From Paramacrobiotus richtersi (lineage: Eukaryota; Tardigrada; Eutardigrada; Parachela; Macrobiotidae), in contig JAQGAU010000191.1 of the NCBI GenBank assembly GCA_034698045.1, forward strand, positions 1 to 35,206: 35,206 bases of DNA, given 5' to 3'. The notes below the pieces were generated by a model that saw only the letters and a program-made list of their open reading frames with translations, ran no database searches and was not told the origin of the DNA. Position numbers and translations under genes: made by a program. The stretch's first letter is position 1; every line of letters begins with the position of its first letter. Shown here in pieces: positions 20,720-31,963 of the stretch.

Positions 20720-23700
20720 AAAGGTTTAGCGCTGTGGTTCTTCGGGACAATACAAACCGATTGGCTTGCCGGCATGCCAACTCGTGCTGCTGGAAGGAAG
20801 GTTCTTTGTGTCGCTCATTGCGGGAACTGATTGAAACTGTCTGCTGTTTGATGAGATTGTGCTAAATGTCTTGTGCAGGTGTCGTACACCGATGTACAGA
20901 AATCGGCCTAAAGGTTGATGTACAACCCGCATGACTATTGAACAGCATGATGTAATGCGGAGGCACAGCACGCAGGGAAGCCAAACAAGAATCCCTAGGC
21001 TAATTGTTCACGACAGCGCGTAGGCTGGTAACTTACTCTGAAATTGGACCGTGTATTTAGGTGGACGGCAGTTTGTCGCAGACAGCATAAGATGCCCTTC
21101 TGGTTTCGTCTTACCTTGTTAGTTCGTATTGGTTGGCTGCAAAGAATCGCTCTTGTTTCGTGTTACATCAAAAGCAGTGGCTCGGCGAGCGTTCGCAGTC
21201 CTGTCTGGATATATTGCTTCAGTGGATGTCCTGGAACTTAACCCTTTCACAGGACACAAACTCTTCATTTTTCGCCTTTATCTTTTCTCATTCTAACGCG
21301 CTCTTGAACTAGGTATACATGGCTGCTCAACGGCAAGCGAGAGTAATATGTTTTCCCCTGCTCGTTTCCGGCATGCCTGGCACATTTAGAGGCCTATTAC
21401 TCTTGGCGCAGCACGCTTTTCTTTCACATCACCGGTGTTTACTATGGTTATACCAGGGAGGAACACTATTGACCGTTGTTTCGTCATTTTCCGATGGGCG
21501 ATATGGAAATGGCGGCTTTTCATCTTCTTCTCTGTCCTAGCCACTGCTTTTGTCAGACCTCGAGCAGTCTCTGCTGTTCAGTTAGCAATGCTCAGTAAAC
21601 AGGGTCTTGTGTTGGCAGTAGAAACTGAACACCGTCACCGCACAAAGTGCGACGTACCGCTCGGCGCAAGTCACCGACTAGCTCATAGCTGGACCGGTGC
21701 GTGGCCGGCATCAGTCGGAACACACAGCAGCCATGGGCTTCCAGATTCCCACCTTGTTACCGGGAGCAAATGCATTCACATACAGCTAGAGGAGGAACGT
21801 TGCTGCCGGTGTTTGGGGCCCTTGAGCTGTCATGTATCCAGGAGTCCAGGAATGCGTTAGAATAAAAAAGATAAAGACGAAACATCAGGAGTTTGTGTCA
21901 TGCAAAAGTTCCTGGACATCCAAGCTGGAGCAAGTTCTCCAGGCAGGATTGCGAAAGCTTGCCCAGCCGCTGCTTTTGATGTAACAATGAAACACGAACG
22001 AGTTTTTGCAGCCAACCAACACGTGATACTGTTGCCGAGAGAGATATATTTTTTTTGTCGATCACAGTCGCATTCGGTTCGCACTGTGATCGCGCGCGAC
22101 GTGATCGATGTGTATTGGTAACAGTCAGATAACACAACTTCAAAAAAGAAACCACTGAAACAAAAAAGAAAAGAACTGAATTATTACACAGTAATATTTT
22201 GTACATGCCAGTGATGACCAACAATCTACATGGCTACATCTGCTGTTTATTTCAGTCTTCTGACCAGTAGACCCAGTGGTTGCTTTGCCCCCAGCGTCGA
22301 TATAAAATTGCACATATGCATGATGATAACCGGAAAAAATTGATTCCATATCGTTTTAGGTATATTTAAAAATTAGAACGTGTACGAAGAATTTATATAG
22401 CATATAATAATAGGAATCTGTCTATTCAAGTAGTATTGTAATTATTAGCGGCAGATATCGTTGTCTATCTTGGCTTGAAATTTAGTCTGTATTCGATCAA
22501 TTTCGATGCTCACGCAACATGCTGACTGCTGTTTTTGCATACTCCGGTTTCCAGTGTTCCTTAAACCTTTTCAGTCAGCTGGCAGTGGCGACATATCTCG
22601 TCCATGCTTTTGCGGATGTTCTCCCTCTCGTATCTTTTGTCCGTTATCGTGTAATCCCGGTGAGGTGATAGTACTGTCAATGGCCGGCTTGCCGAGCTTT
22701 GGTTGCTGAAGAACATATTTTACTAGAAAAGGGGCCACACAATCTGCCGGTTGGGAGTGTGACAGTTAGAATCTAACGATTAAAAGTAGAAAACAGTAAT
22801 TGACGGGCTAGGCCCACCGTCTAAATTAAAAAGGTTTGGTCCCGGAGTGAGTAAAGTGAAGAGGTGAGAAACCATGAACCGCGGGCTCCAGATCCTAACG
22901 ACAGGTCGTTTCAGATTTGTGGAATTTCCCTTTCGTGATAACTTAGAAACATGAGCTGCGTGCTCGATGTCTTCGCGACGGTGTTCATATTTCGTACAGA
23001 ACCAATCTTACAGACAGTGCTTCGCAGTTTACATCCAGCAGTACACTGTGAGTTTCCTTATCCAACGGCCGCGTACATTTGTCTGCTCCACAGCACGTCA
23101 ACTTTGGTATCAATCGATTCCTGTACATTCAAATGAACATGTTCATCTGCATGTCCCGGGATGTATTAGATACTTTTGTAATAAGTGTGGGAGGTTAAAT
23201 CGGCAGGAAGGAACAGTTCGGATAACTTTATCGTCTCCCAGCGCCATAAACACCACCGAATGTAACAAAATTCCTACGGGTCTTCTTCATATGGTAGTTG
23301 CATTTTTTAGAGTTTATGTCTGTCGGCACCATTGTACACTTCTATGCGTTCATTATCAACGGTGCAACCACGAACGCACGGAGTGTCGTTGACAATATGA
23401 CCCCACAGCTAATTGCTTCATATCAGCCAAAACTGGTCGATCCTGAATGGAAATGTATTATGGATTCACTACCTGAATGGAAATTAATCTTGCTGTCGTT
23501 CACGTGCGTGCACGTTTGTACATCAACAATTTACATCCCAGTGTATTCCATCCCGCTATATGAGACGTTGATTTCGTAACTTTGAGTACGCCGCTGTTGC
23601 AGTTTTATCAGTTTATAATTAGGGATCTCTGTCGTCTGCTTTCCCCTGCGGGTTCTCGAATTCTACCACTAATCACCCGAATTACGATGAACTTCCATTC

Positions 23701-23730
23701 CAAACACTTGCGGACATTAAATCGAGCACT
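20720..23730. other. 3-kb region with no firm gene; possible short plus-strand exons near its right end
   Basis: Most of this stretch shows nothing I recognise. An imperfect palindromic pair, CGATCACAG and CTGTGATCG, occurs at about 22060-22092. Near the right end the plus strand has two protein-like readings: CNKCGRLNRQEGTVRITL (about 23180-23270) and, after a TTTTTTAG acceptor at about 23311, FMSVGTIVHFYAFIINGATT continuing about 90 residues to a stop at about 23579. They may belong to an unrecognised small gene upstream of the cyclase receptor. Confidence 0.3.
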
Positions 23731-26700
23731 ATGAAAGTATTTTTTGTCTTAAGCAGTATCTATCATCATCTTTGTAAATTAACCTACACGATGGCAGTCG
23801 CACTGGATGGGTTGGGTGCAGAGCAAAGTAGCAGTTTCTTAAATACTTCTTTAGAAGTTGTGTTCATCAGCTACGGCATCTGGCCAGCATATTTAATGAC
23901 ATCGATCCCGTACATCGGGCCAGGCTACGACGTCGCCTTGTCCCAAGTCAACAAAATGTATGCAGATCAGAACATTCGGTTCCGATTGGTTTATGTGGCT
24001 AGTCCGAATGTGAAGACGTGTCCGGATCAGCCGGCCTTTGTTGATGATGTCTCCAGTTACTTTTACAAGAATGTCTCCATTTCCGGACCCGCCAAGGCGG
24101 ACGAAGCTAACGGTTCTCTTACCAGTCCTCGTCAGTCTGGAATACGAATCCTTCCGGTTTTCCTGTATGCTGGTTGTTTTGAATTCGATACGCTGGCTCA
24201 ACTGGGAAGAGGTGAGTACTTGTTTTCTCAGAAGAGTACAGTCCAACTGTACGTTTTCCTAATATGTTGTGCAACGACTGAATGACAGGAATGATGTGCA
24301 TCGTAAAAGCAGTGGTTGGTTCAGTTGCGAAAGAACTGTCGCAGCAGCAATAACATTGAAATGGCACACACATGAGGGATAAGGTCTTTGAAACAAAGTA
24401 TAGAGAAATTGTCAAATCTGAATCGCCAAAGAATGTCCCGCGCGTCTTCTTTACATATACCTCAGCTTAAACGATATTTCTGCTGTGTAATAATATTCTG
24501 ATTATAATAATTATTAGTCTCTGTGTATCTTTTACAGAATGGAATCTTCTGACAGTCTTGACGTAAGTATACAGAACCATGTCAGTTGTAAAACTGTAAC
24601 TTTATTGTAACAACTGACAAGAGCGTACTGATGATAGTGGCTACGATGGTGATTTACAAGACAAACCAGAGCTGTTTATATACTCTGGAAAAGTAGAACA
24701 ACAATGGGAAGTAGAAGAAACAAGGGCGCACGTTCCAGTAGGAACGTGGCTGAGACAAAGGAATTAGTGTGAGACAATCGATAAGAGCTGACACAATTCC
24801 TAACAAGCATATGTGAAGATCTTGATAAGAATAATGCTCTTATTCTCAAGCTCTCATTCTCATGTGATCAGAGAATGCTCTTATTCTCAAGCTCTTATTC
24901 TCATGCAAAGAAGATGATCTCATACTGATGTCATATCATAGTGATTCATGATTACCGTAACAATCCTCCCCTAAGAAGATTGCGGTCTCCGCAATAAAAT
25001 TAAGAAAACACACAATATTAAACTTGAAAATTAGCGTTAGTGCGATAAAATTTAGTACTTTTGTTCCATAACTCGTAACAGCTGACAAACAGCTGACAAA
25101 CCGATAGGAAAACCGCTCAAACTAAGCTAACGTACATCTGTACATGTCACAAAACTACATAGTAATATAATAAGTATATGTATATACTCGTACAGTTGCG
25201 GCGGTCTGACGACACGTTTCAGTCGGACACCAAATGTGTGGTGTTTTCTTATGGATATTCTGTAGTATGGCCATTGTACCGAAAAAGTGGGAATGTTGTC
25301 AAATGTCAGGAATTAAGTAGAAAAAGAAAAAACTATACAAATAATGATATAGGTGTATGTCACACACACACACAGTATATGTACCAAGGTGTGCTCTAAC
25401 AGAGCGACGACCTCTGTTGATGCATAGTTAACCATGCCGTGATTTTGTCACGAAGGTTCACGAAGGCTTGTCATCTAATAAAATAGAGCTGATGCCATCT
25501 ATTATATAGTATTCATCACCTATTACGACGTGCGGAATATTGTAATTTTAAATATTAAACACAAGAACTTCTTTAAATAGAGCCGTAATACTGAGAAAAA
25601 AATGGAAGATGGAAATGTATGTCACAAGTGTTTTCTTTGTCGCTACGCTTGTGTTTGTTTTCACACACTGCTATTTTTTTTAGTGGTTTAACTTTTGAAG
25701 GATTCAGGAACCGGGATCGTTATCCGACTAGCATTACTGTGGGCCATTTCAATTATCAAAATTACGTCCTAGCCGTGGCCGCACTGTTGCAGCGTTACGG
25801 TTGGCATACGCTGTGTCTCTTATACGACACCTCACAACAAATTCCGTTTAATTATAATGTGTACAAAAAGCTGAATGGCTATTTGCGGAACATGATCATA
25901 TCAGTGAATTCCCACGGTGAACCCGCAATTAACCAGTGTGACAAAGTTGATCACACTAATCAGTCGACCGTTCCCGGATCGACGAGAACTTGTTCCTCAT
26001 CCAGGCGAGTTCAGTTGTTTACATATCCGCACAACGCTTCTGCGACCGTCGATTACGCGGATATATTGGATGACGTTACGGCGAATTGTCGTGGTATGTA
26101 TGTTTCTAAAAAGTTGATGGTCTTGTTCGATATTAGTGTCTTTGTACGATTCGGACACTGCACGTGAGAACTACTGTATCGCTTACGAAAACGATGATTA
26201 ACAGCCGTAGCGATGGAACACAGATCAAAAAAGAGGGCTTTGTATACGTTAATCACGAAGGCCACCCACTGATTCTGTACAGATTAGGTAACAAAATTGG
26301 GTGATCGACTAACTATTCCCAACGGTGTCTTCTGAAGTGGCGTATAGTAAAAAAGGGTGTGAGTATAATTACCGCAATGGACAATTCCAAACGGATCGTG
26401 CAGGTTGTTCAACAATGTTCCTGATTTATAACAGTTTTTCACTTGCAGTGGTAATCATCTCCAGTACGCCTTCGGTCACACGGGAAATCCTGGTAGGTGC
26501 ACACGCTTGGATGGCGCCGTAGAATGCACTAACGTGGCACAAGCCTTGCTTGCTGCTCAGTAAACGTCATACGTCAAACGCTCAAGTGCTCAGTATTCGG
26601 GAGCAAATTACTATCCATTCGGAGTTGCAGGTGCGGGCATTTCAGCAACAACAGCGCAGCTTTCATGAATATGTGAGTCAGCACTAAAATGCGTTATTTG

Positions 26701-29700
26701 GTCTACAAGGGGACATATGAGAATGTTCAGGTGTGGATCAGCGTGGAACTACCGGAGAATCCTTTAGGCCTAACTCGGTGGTACAAAGGCCCGGCGCCGG
26801 CTGTCGCCAATACAACTTGTGCGAATCAAACACTAGGTTCTAATGCTGCCGGTTGCAATGCCGATTTCGATTCTGACAAAGTACGTGATAACACCAAAGG
26901 CGATGTTCCCTACTGCGCGGGACAAGATGATGACTTTCTTTTTCAATAAGGTTGCGCTAGCTGCATTTAACGCAGCATCGCTATTTCAAGTGGTCAATTG
27001 CATCGAACATGATGCGGCACTGACCAATTCGCTTCGGTCGCAGTTCATGAATCTGACGAAAACTGTTTATAACACAACATATAAACCGGGAAGCAAGGTA
27101 ATCAATGCAAAATATCGGTGATCCGACAAGACAGCAAAAATACTTCGAGTCTTACGTTATGCGTCCTTTCATTTCGTAGCCTAGCGAGTCCACTATGACG
27201 GCGTTTGCTGCAGTACACATGGTGGCGAATGTTATCAACGAATCCCTCAAAGAAGTTTTTAATGGGGAAAGGCGTGCGGTTCCGGATCAGTCGGGCGCCC
27301 AGTGGCCTTTTGGGCGCATGTTGACAGAGAAGTTCCTGGATCGGGAGTTCTCTGACGGCGCTAAGGGTCGCTTATTCGTTGATAAATTCGGAGAGCGCCA
27401 AGTACCCATTTGTCTGGCCATATTCGATCCGCAGACAAAAGAATTTCAGGCATGTTTGTAACTCTTTTTCGTGTGCGTCGGTAAATTTCAAATATTGTGT
27501 AGAAAGTCCAAATTGTCGATCACAGCAGTCCGGATTTACGAGACTTACCGAATACAACCTTCAAAATGATATGGAAAACGCCTGATGGGAAAGCACCGCC
27601 TAATGAACCTGCCTGCGGATTCCGAGGGGAGAAATGTTCGGCAGGATCAAGTACGTCTGTTCACTGTACTGCGTTTTATCGAGTCAGACACTACCTCCGC
27701 AAACGCGCTGTTAAAACTTCAGAAACTGACCTACTCATTGCTCTGCTCGCGGTTACTGGATGCTTCTGCTTAGGAATTGTCATTTTCATCATTATCATAA
27801 GGTAGATCCATGAAAATAAAATCTCTTGCTGGCAATATGATTTTTCAGTGCGTGGATACTGACTATAGGTACTTGTGGAGAAATGGATGGGATACTTTCA
27901 ACATAACAGAACCAAGATGGCGACTGGACATAAGTCAGCTGAAAGTTCAGATGACTGACCAGCGGCCCACCAAATCTCGGCGGCCTATGGGCAGAGCCAG
28001 TGCTCGACAGACTTCGGTCGCGGCACTGCGAAAAACGTTCTCCGCACAGTTGAACAATTACCAAAGCCACACTCCAGATTCTTTCAAAAACCTCGATCCG
28101 ATCTCGGTCCTACAAAAACACGTGGCCAAAAAGAATTTGTTCATATTTTATCACGGAGTTCGAGTTTGGGCTAATGTATTCTGCCTCCAGCATAAAACTG
28201 GCCCAGACCGAAAAATGGCGCATTCACGTCCGTGGCGCAAAGCTCCAGCAGGGTTTCCTTCGACCAAAGCCAGTCGACTTTTGTATCAGGTTATAACACT
28301 CTATATGGCGATTGGTAGGTTCTAAATGTGTCGTTATGATAGGCTTGGTCTCTGTCCCAGCATCATTTGAACATCAACACAATGATCGGTATCCATACAT
28401 GTCGGATTGATAAGGAGACGGAGTCCCGTTTGGCGTTTGTAGCTGTAACCGAGTATTGCCAAAGAGGAAACATTCAGGATCTGCTAAACAGCAGTGTTCG
28501 TTTGGACTGGGATATGCTCACTTCTCTTCTCATGGACCTTACGCAGGTATGTACATGAGTGGCTACGGACAAATGTTGCCGAGCATCTACCAAGAAAATG
28601 ATCACTTAAAAACGTAGATCATATTACATCAATCTTGCATATCGGCTGCCGTGTAAAACAGAAACTTTTGCAGGCTGTTTGGCTCGTCCACACATCGCCG
28701 CTTATCCGTCATGGTCACCTCTGCCCGGAAGTTTGTTTGATTGACAAGCGACTCTCACTAAAACTAGCCAAGGTTGGATTGTACGACATCCTACTTGCCG
28801 ACCAACGGTTTTCAATCTCTGAGCATCCGCACTCGACCAGTAACCTCCCGGATTTGGTTTCTCGACCAGGCAGACATACTTTCACTTTGCTCGACCGAAA
28901 ACAGTTGCTGAAATGGACCGCTTCAGAGCTGCAGTCATTTCTGCGTGACCCGGCGTGTTGTAGTATGGCAGACTTTGTTGGACATCCGCAAAACACGCCT
29001 GCCGCCGATATGTATGCGCTGGGCAGCGTCTTTGAATTTCTTCTCAGAACGGTTTTGGGACATGAGTTTCTTTCGAAACCCGCTGATTCAAGTCATATTG
29101 AACCAGAACGACCATCAGAGACCATGGCTATGGCAGAAACAGCACGACGAACATATACCATAGAGCGTAACGGGACACGAAATAACTTTCGAAGCAAGAG
29201 GGTTACAGCGAGAATGCAGTTTTATAAGACGGTTTCGGAGTGCCTTGATGCTGATCCTTCTAAGAGGCCTACTATGCAGAAACTCAGGGCGGTTATGCTG
29301 GACCTTAAAGCGGGTCATACAGGACATAATGTCCTTGAAATACTGATGAAACGAATGGGTACATATACGTCCCATCTGGAAGATGCAGTTGCAGAACGTA
29401 CCGAGGGACTACTCAACGAGCGACGCCTCTGTGATGAGCTACTACACGAAATGCTTCCTGTGTACGGTTTCAGTAAAACTATGAATTCCGTAGATTTCTT
29501 CTTAAGCGGTTGTTTCGTAGGGAGATCATACGAAGGCTGCGGCTCGGTGAAGAGATTAATCCGGAAATTTATGCCAGTGTCAGTGTCATGTTCAGCTATT
29601 TATCGGGCTTCTCCGACTTCTCCACCTACCATTCGGAATCTCCCTTAATAATCATCGCTTTCCTTAACGAATCGTTTGGCCAGTTCGATGAAACGTTAAA

Positions 29701-30686
29701 CATGTTCCGGGTTTACAAAGTCGAGACTGTTGGCGATAGTTACATGGTGAGTTTAGTACGGGCACATGAATATCGTTTTTGTACCGCCCAGGTTTTTAGG
29801 TAGCAAGTGGCCTCCCTCAGCCCTACGATAAGCACGCATGGGATCTCTGCCAAGCGAGTTCCGCCTTGCGTTCTACTTTCAGAAGGGTACTCGACCGACG
29901 AATGACAATGCAACAGGAAAACCTCAAGGACCAACGGCTGTTGGAGTCACCATCGCTAAATATGAAGATGGGGATCAACAGTGGTTAGTCATCATTGTTG
30001 TATCACGCAATAAATTCACATGATTTGTGTAGCTCAGAAATCAAAACAATAATAACGTATAAGTAAGGGATTACTATCATGAACAGCATCAAATATGATC
30101 ATTTAACAAAGGAACTGTTAGTCTGGGTGTACACATCGATACGTGAAGGGTCACCTGTGCAATATACACATTACATGTTCGTGATCGGTATTACGTTAAC
30201 CTAGGTGATCTCGCGATTCTTAGCCGGATATATCGCTCTAGACCAACATAGCACCATCTGTACGCCTGTGGTTTTTTGTAGGCCCCTGTGTAGCTGGTGT
30301 TGTTGGACTAAAAAGACCTCGTTACTGCCTGTAGGAATTCATTTCAATTCGTCACCGACCTTTGATATGTACCTACGCAGCTTACGTTTTCCGTATTGCT
30401 TCACAGATTTGGAGACACCATCAATACTGCTTCCAGGCTTGCAGCACACAGTGAACCCGGGCGTATTCAAATTTCTTGCCGTACTTATCAGCAGCTCATG
30501 TTCGTTCACACGCTGTATGGACTGAGGCCGCTAGATTTATCCGAGCGGGGATTCGTCCTTCTGAAGGTACTGGGGCACTTGGTTTTACGGTATTACCTTC
30601 TGCAGCGAGAGAAATCGGCTAATAAGACCTTTGTTTTCGACTTGTAGGGAAAAGGGAAAGAAATCGCATACTGGCTTAATGATTAG
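23731..30686 (+). CDS. receptor-type guanylate cyclase, 18 exons, lacking the first metal-binding Asp
   Basis: Exons: 23731-24211, 24538-24562, 25684-26093, 26449-26492, 26631-26672, 26731-26880, 26951-27097, 27180-27457, 27529-27650, 27723-27801, 27869-28307, 28361-28546, 28674-29461, 29521-29746, 29800-29983, 30282-30330, 30407-30566, 30648-30686 (3849 nt, 1282 aa). All junctions keep phase; the end of exon 11 needs a weak GC donor. Residues 1 to about 565 form the extracellular ligand-binding domain (REWNLLTVLTG, NRDRYPTS, RYGWHTLCLLYD, EYVWISVEL). One membrane segment spans about 568-592. The kinase-homology domain has HHLNINTMIGI, EYCQRGNIQDLL and HGHLCPEVCLID with no catalytic HRD. A coiled-coil linker ends in LLHEMLP. 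The cyclase domain keeps [32 protein letters not shown], NTASR and LLKGKGKEIAYW, but FSDIVGF reads FSYLSGF (Tyr about 1090). Known members turn GTP into cGMP on peptide binding; this one is probably inactive alone. Confidence 0.88.
24595..24962 (-). mobile_element. Ty1/copia-type 3' LTR in intron 2 of the cyclase receptor
   Basis: Read on the minus strand, a polypurine tract TTAGGGGAGGA immediately precedes TGTTACGG, the typical PPT-LTR junction of copia elements. The LTR runs about 368 bp and ends in TTACA; 24606 is an alternative end. A TATA box (TATATAAAC, plus-strand 24674-24682) and AATAAA near the LTR end suit a U3-R-U5 layout. Inside it a 32-bp motif containing GCTCTTATTCTCAAGCTC is tandemly repeated at about 24833-24905. 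A short stretch to the right of 24962 is probably the adjoining internal 3' end. No gag or pol reading and no second LTR occur in the window, so the element is truncated. Confidence 0.75.
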
Positions 30687-31963
30687 GGTACACGATACTC
30701 CACTGGACTGGATCTCCATAAACAGGAAAATGTGACTGACCTTGTTACCGTTGCGAGAAATCTGAACTCAATCAAGCAACTCATATTACTGCAATTAATA
30801 TGCGTCTAACACCTGCGATGCTTCCAATTACGTTTGTTCAGTTACTTCCTTCCAACTTATGAAACAATGTTTTCAGAGCATCTTTCAACGATTCAATTTT
30901 CCAGCTATTGTGATACAACAAGTTGGGTGCGTTAAGTTACTGTTAAATGGCTTGCGTTCACTGGCTCCACTCAGCTGCCAGCCGTTTTTCAAAAGCAAAC
31001 AAAAAAGTGCAACATTTTATATATGTAAGTATCAGGCACAGTTTGTCCGGCACGTCGATAACGATCGCAATGGCGTTAGTTAAGCTACATATAGACATAT
31101 TCACGAACTAAATCAGCAAAGAACAGCGCAATATGCCAAAATATTGGCGCAGAACGTATCCTGACTACGAATTTACGAGAGTAGAATCATGGGAACATAG
31201 CTGATTACGGACTAAATGAACGAGCGTCCAAAATACAATGTTAAATTTTCATTTATCAGTTTTATCATTCGCGTAGTAGACCATCGTAGTAGACCATCGT
31301 CCGTGCTGGACCGTAAAGATGGATTTCAGCCACACAGATTGCAAAGTCGTTGCCGCTGCCAGTTGGCAGTTTCAATGGGCATGTCCCTTTTCTGCTCTTG
31401 TCCGTGTTCTCATTATCTACAAGACATGTGCCGAGAAATAAGAACAGACATAAAGATGCAGATTCTCATACGTTTAGGTATCGTGCAGTGTGCTTGATAT
31501 GCCATAAAGAACGTTGTTTCCTGTTACTCCAACAGTTCGTAGTGCGGCATAGAATTCCAGGTGTCCTTGTTATTGAATGGCAGTAGGAGAAATAATTTAA
31601 AATTGCCGCATTTTGGTTCAGTTCACCCAGTGTTTGCTGTACTGCAAGTATACGTCAACTGAGCCGCAAGTGTGCATGAAGTGATAGAATTGAGTTATTT
31701 AATGAATTTGGCTTATTCATGGCCAGACAAACCGGGTATCGTCCGCCGTCTGGCCATCAACAAGAGACGAAAACAACAGAATTTAGTAGCACTTCAGTCT
31801 GAAAGAAGATCACGAGAACGACAGGCTTTAACCGTACCACACTCCCGAACATTTTCGCTGCCTTCTATCTCTATGATGTTGGTAAAGAGGTCTTTTATTC
31901 AAATCGATACGGTTGTCTTTCCATGTTCCACTTTGCGGCGGCTTCGATTATCTTGGGGATATA
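30687..31963. other. intergenic between cyclase receptor and GPCR pseudogene, no gene seen
   Basis: About 1.3 kb. It holds a short direct duplication (GTAGTAGACCATC twice at about 31273-31300) and small open frames without motifs. No AATAAA was found close to the cyclase stop at 30684-30686. Confidence 0.4.

Noticed and set aside
25361-25376. CA dinucleotide run
   Set aside because: Too short to matter as a microsatellite.
26881-26950. Apparent frameshift in the ligand domain between GCNADFDSDK and VALAAFNAAS
   Set aside because: A 70-bp GT-AG intron (GTACGT donor, TTTTTCAATAAG acceptor) joins the two frames in phase.
27651-27722. In-frame 24-residue insert before the membrane segment of the cyclase receptor
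   Set aside because: It has a GTACGT donor and a CTTCAG acceptor and its removal gives the usual short juxtamembrane linker, so it is more likely a 72-bp intron. Retention would not break the frame, so it remains open.
30382-30406. RFPYCF reading just before the FGDTINTAS exon, looking like a frameshifted PRYCLFGD
   Set aside because: The true PRYCL is in the 49-nt exon 30282-30330, which joins 30407 in phase. The RFPYCF string is intronic coincidence next to the acceptor.
30564-30647. Apparent loss of the KGKG motif in the cyclase domain (reading continues as LLKVLGHLVLRYY)
   Set aside because: This is read-through into an intron. A GTAC donor after LLK and a TTGTAG acceptor at 30646 restore LLKGKGKEIAYWLND and a stop.
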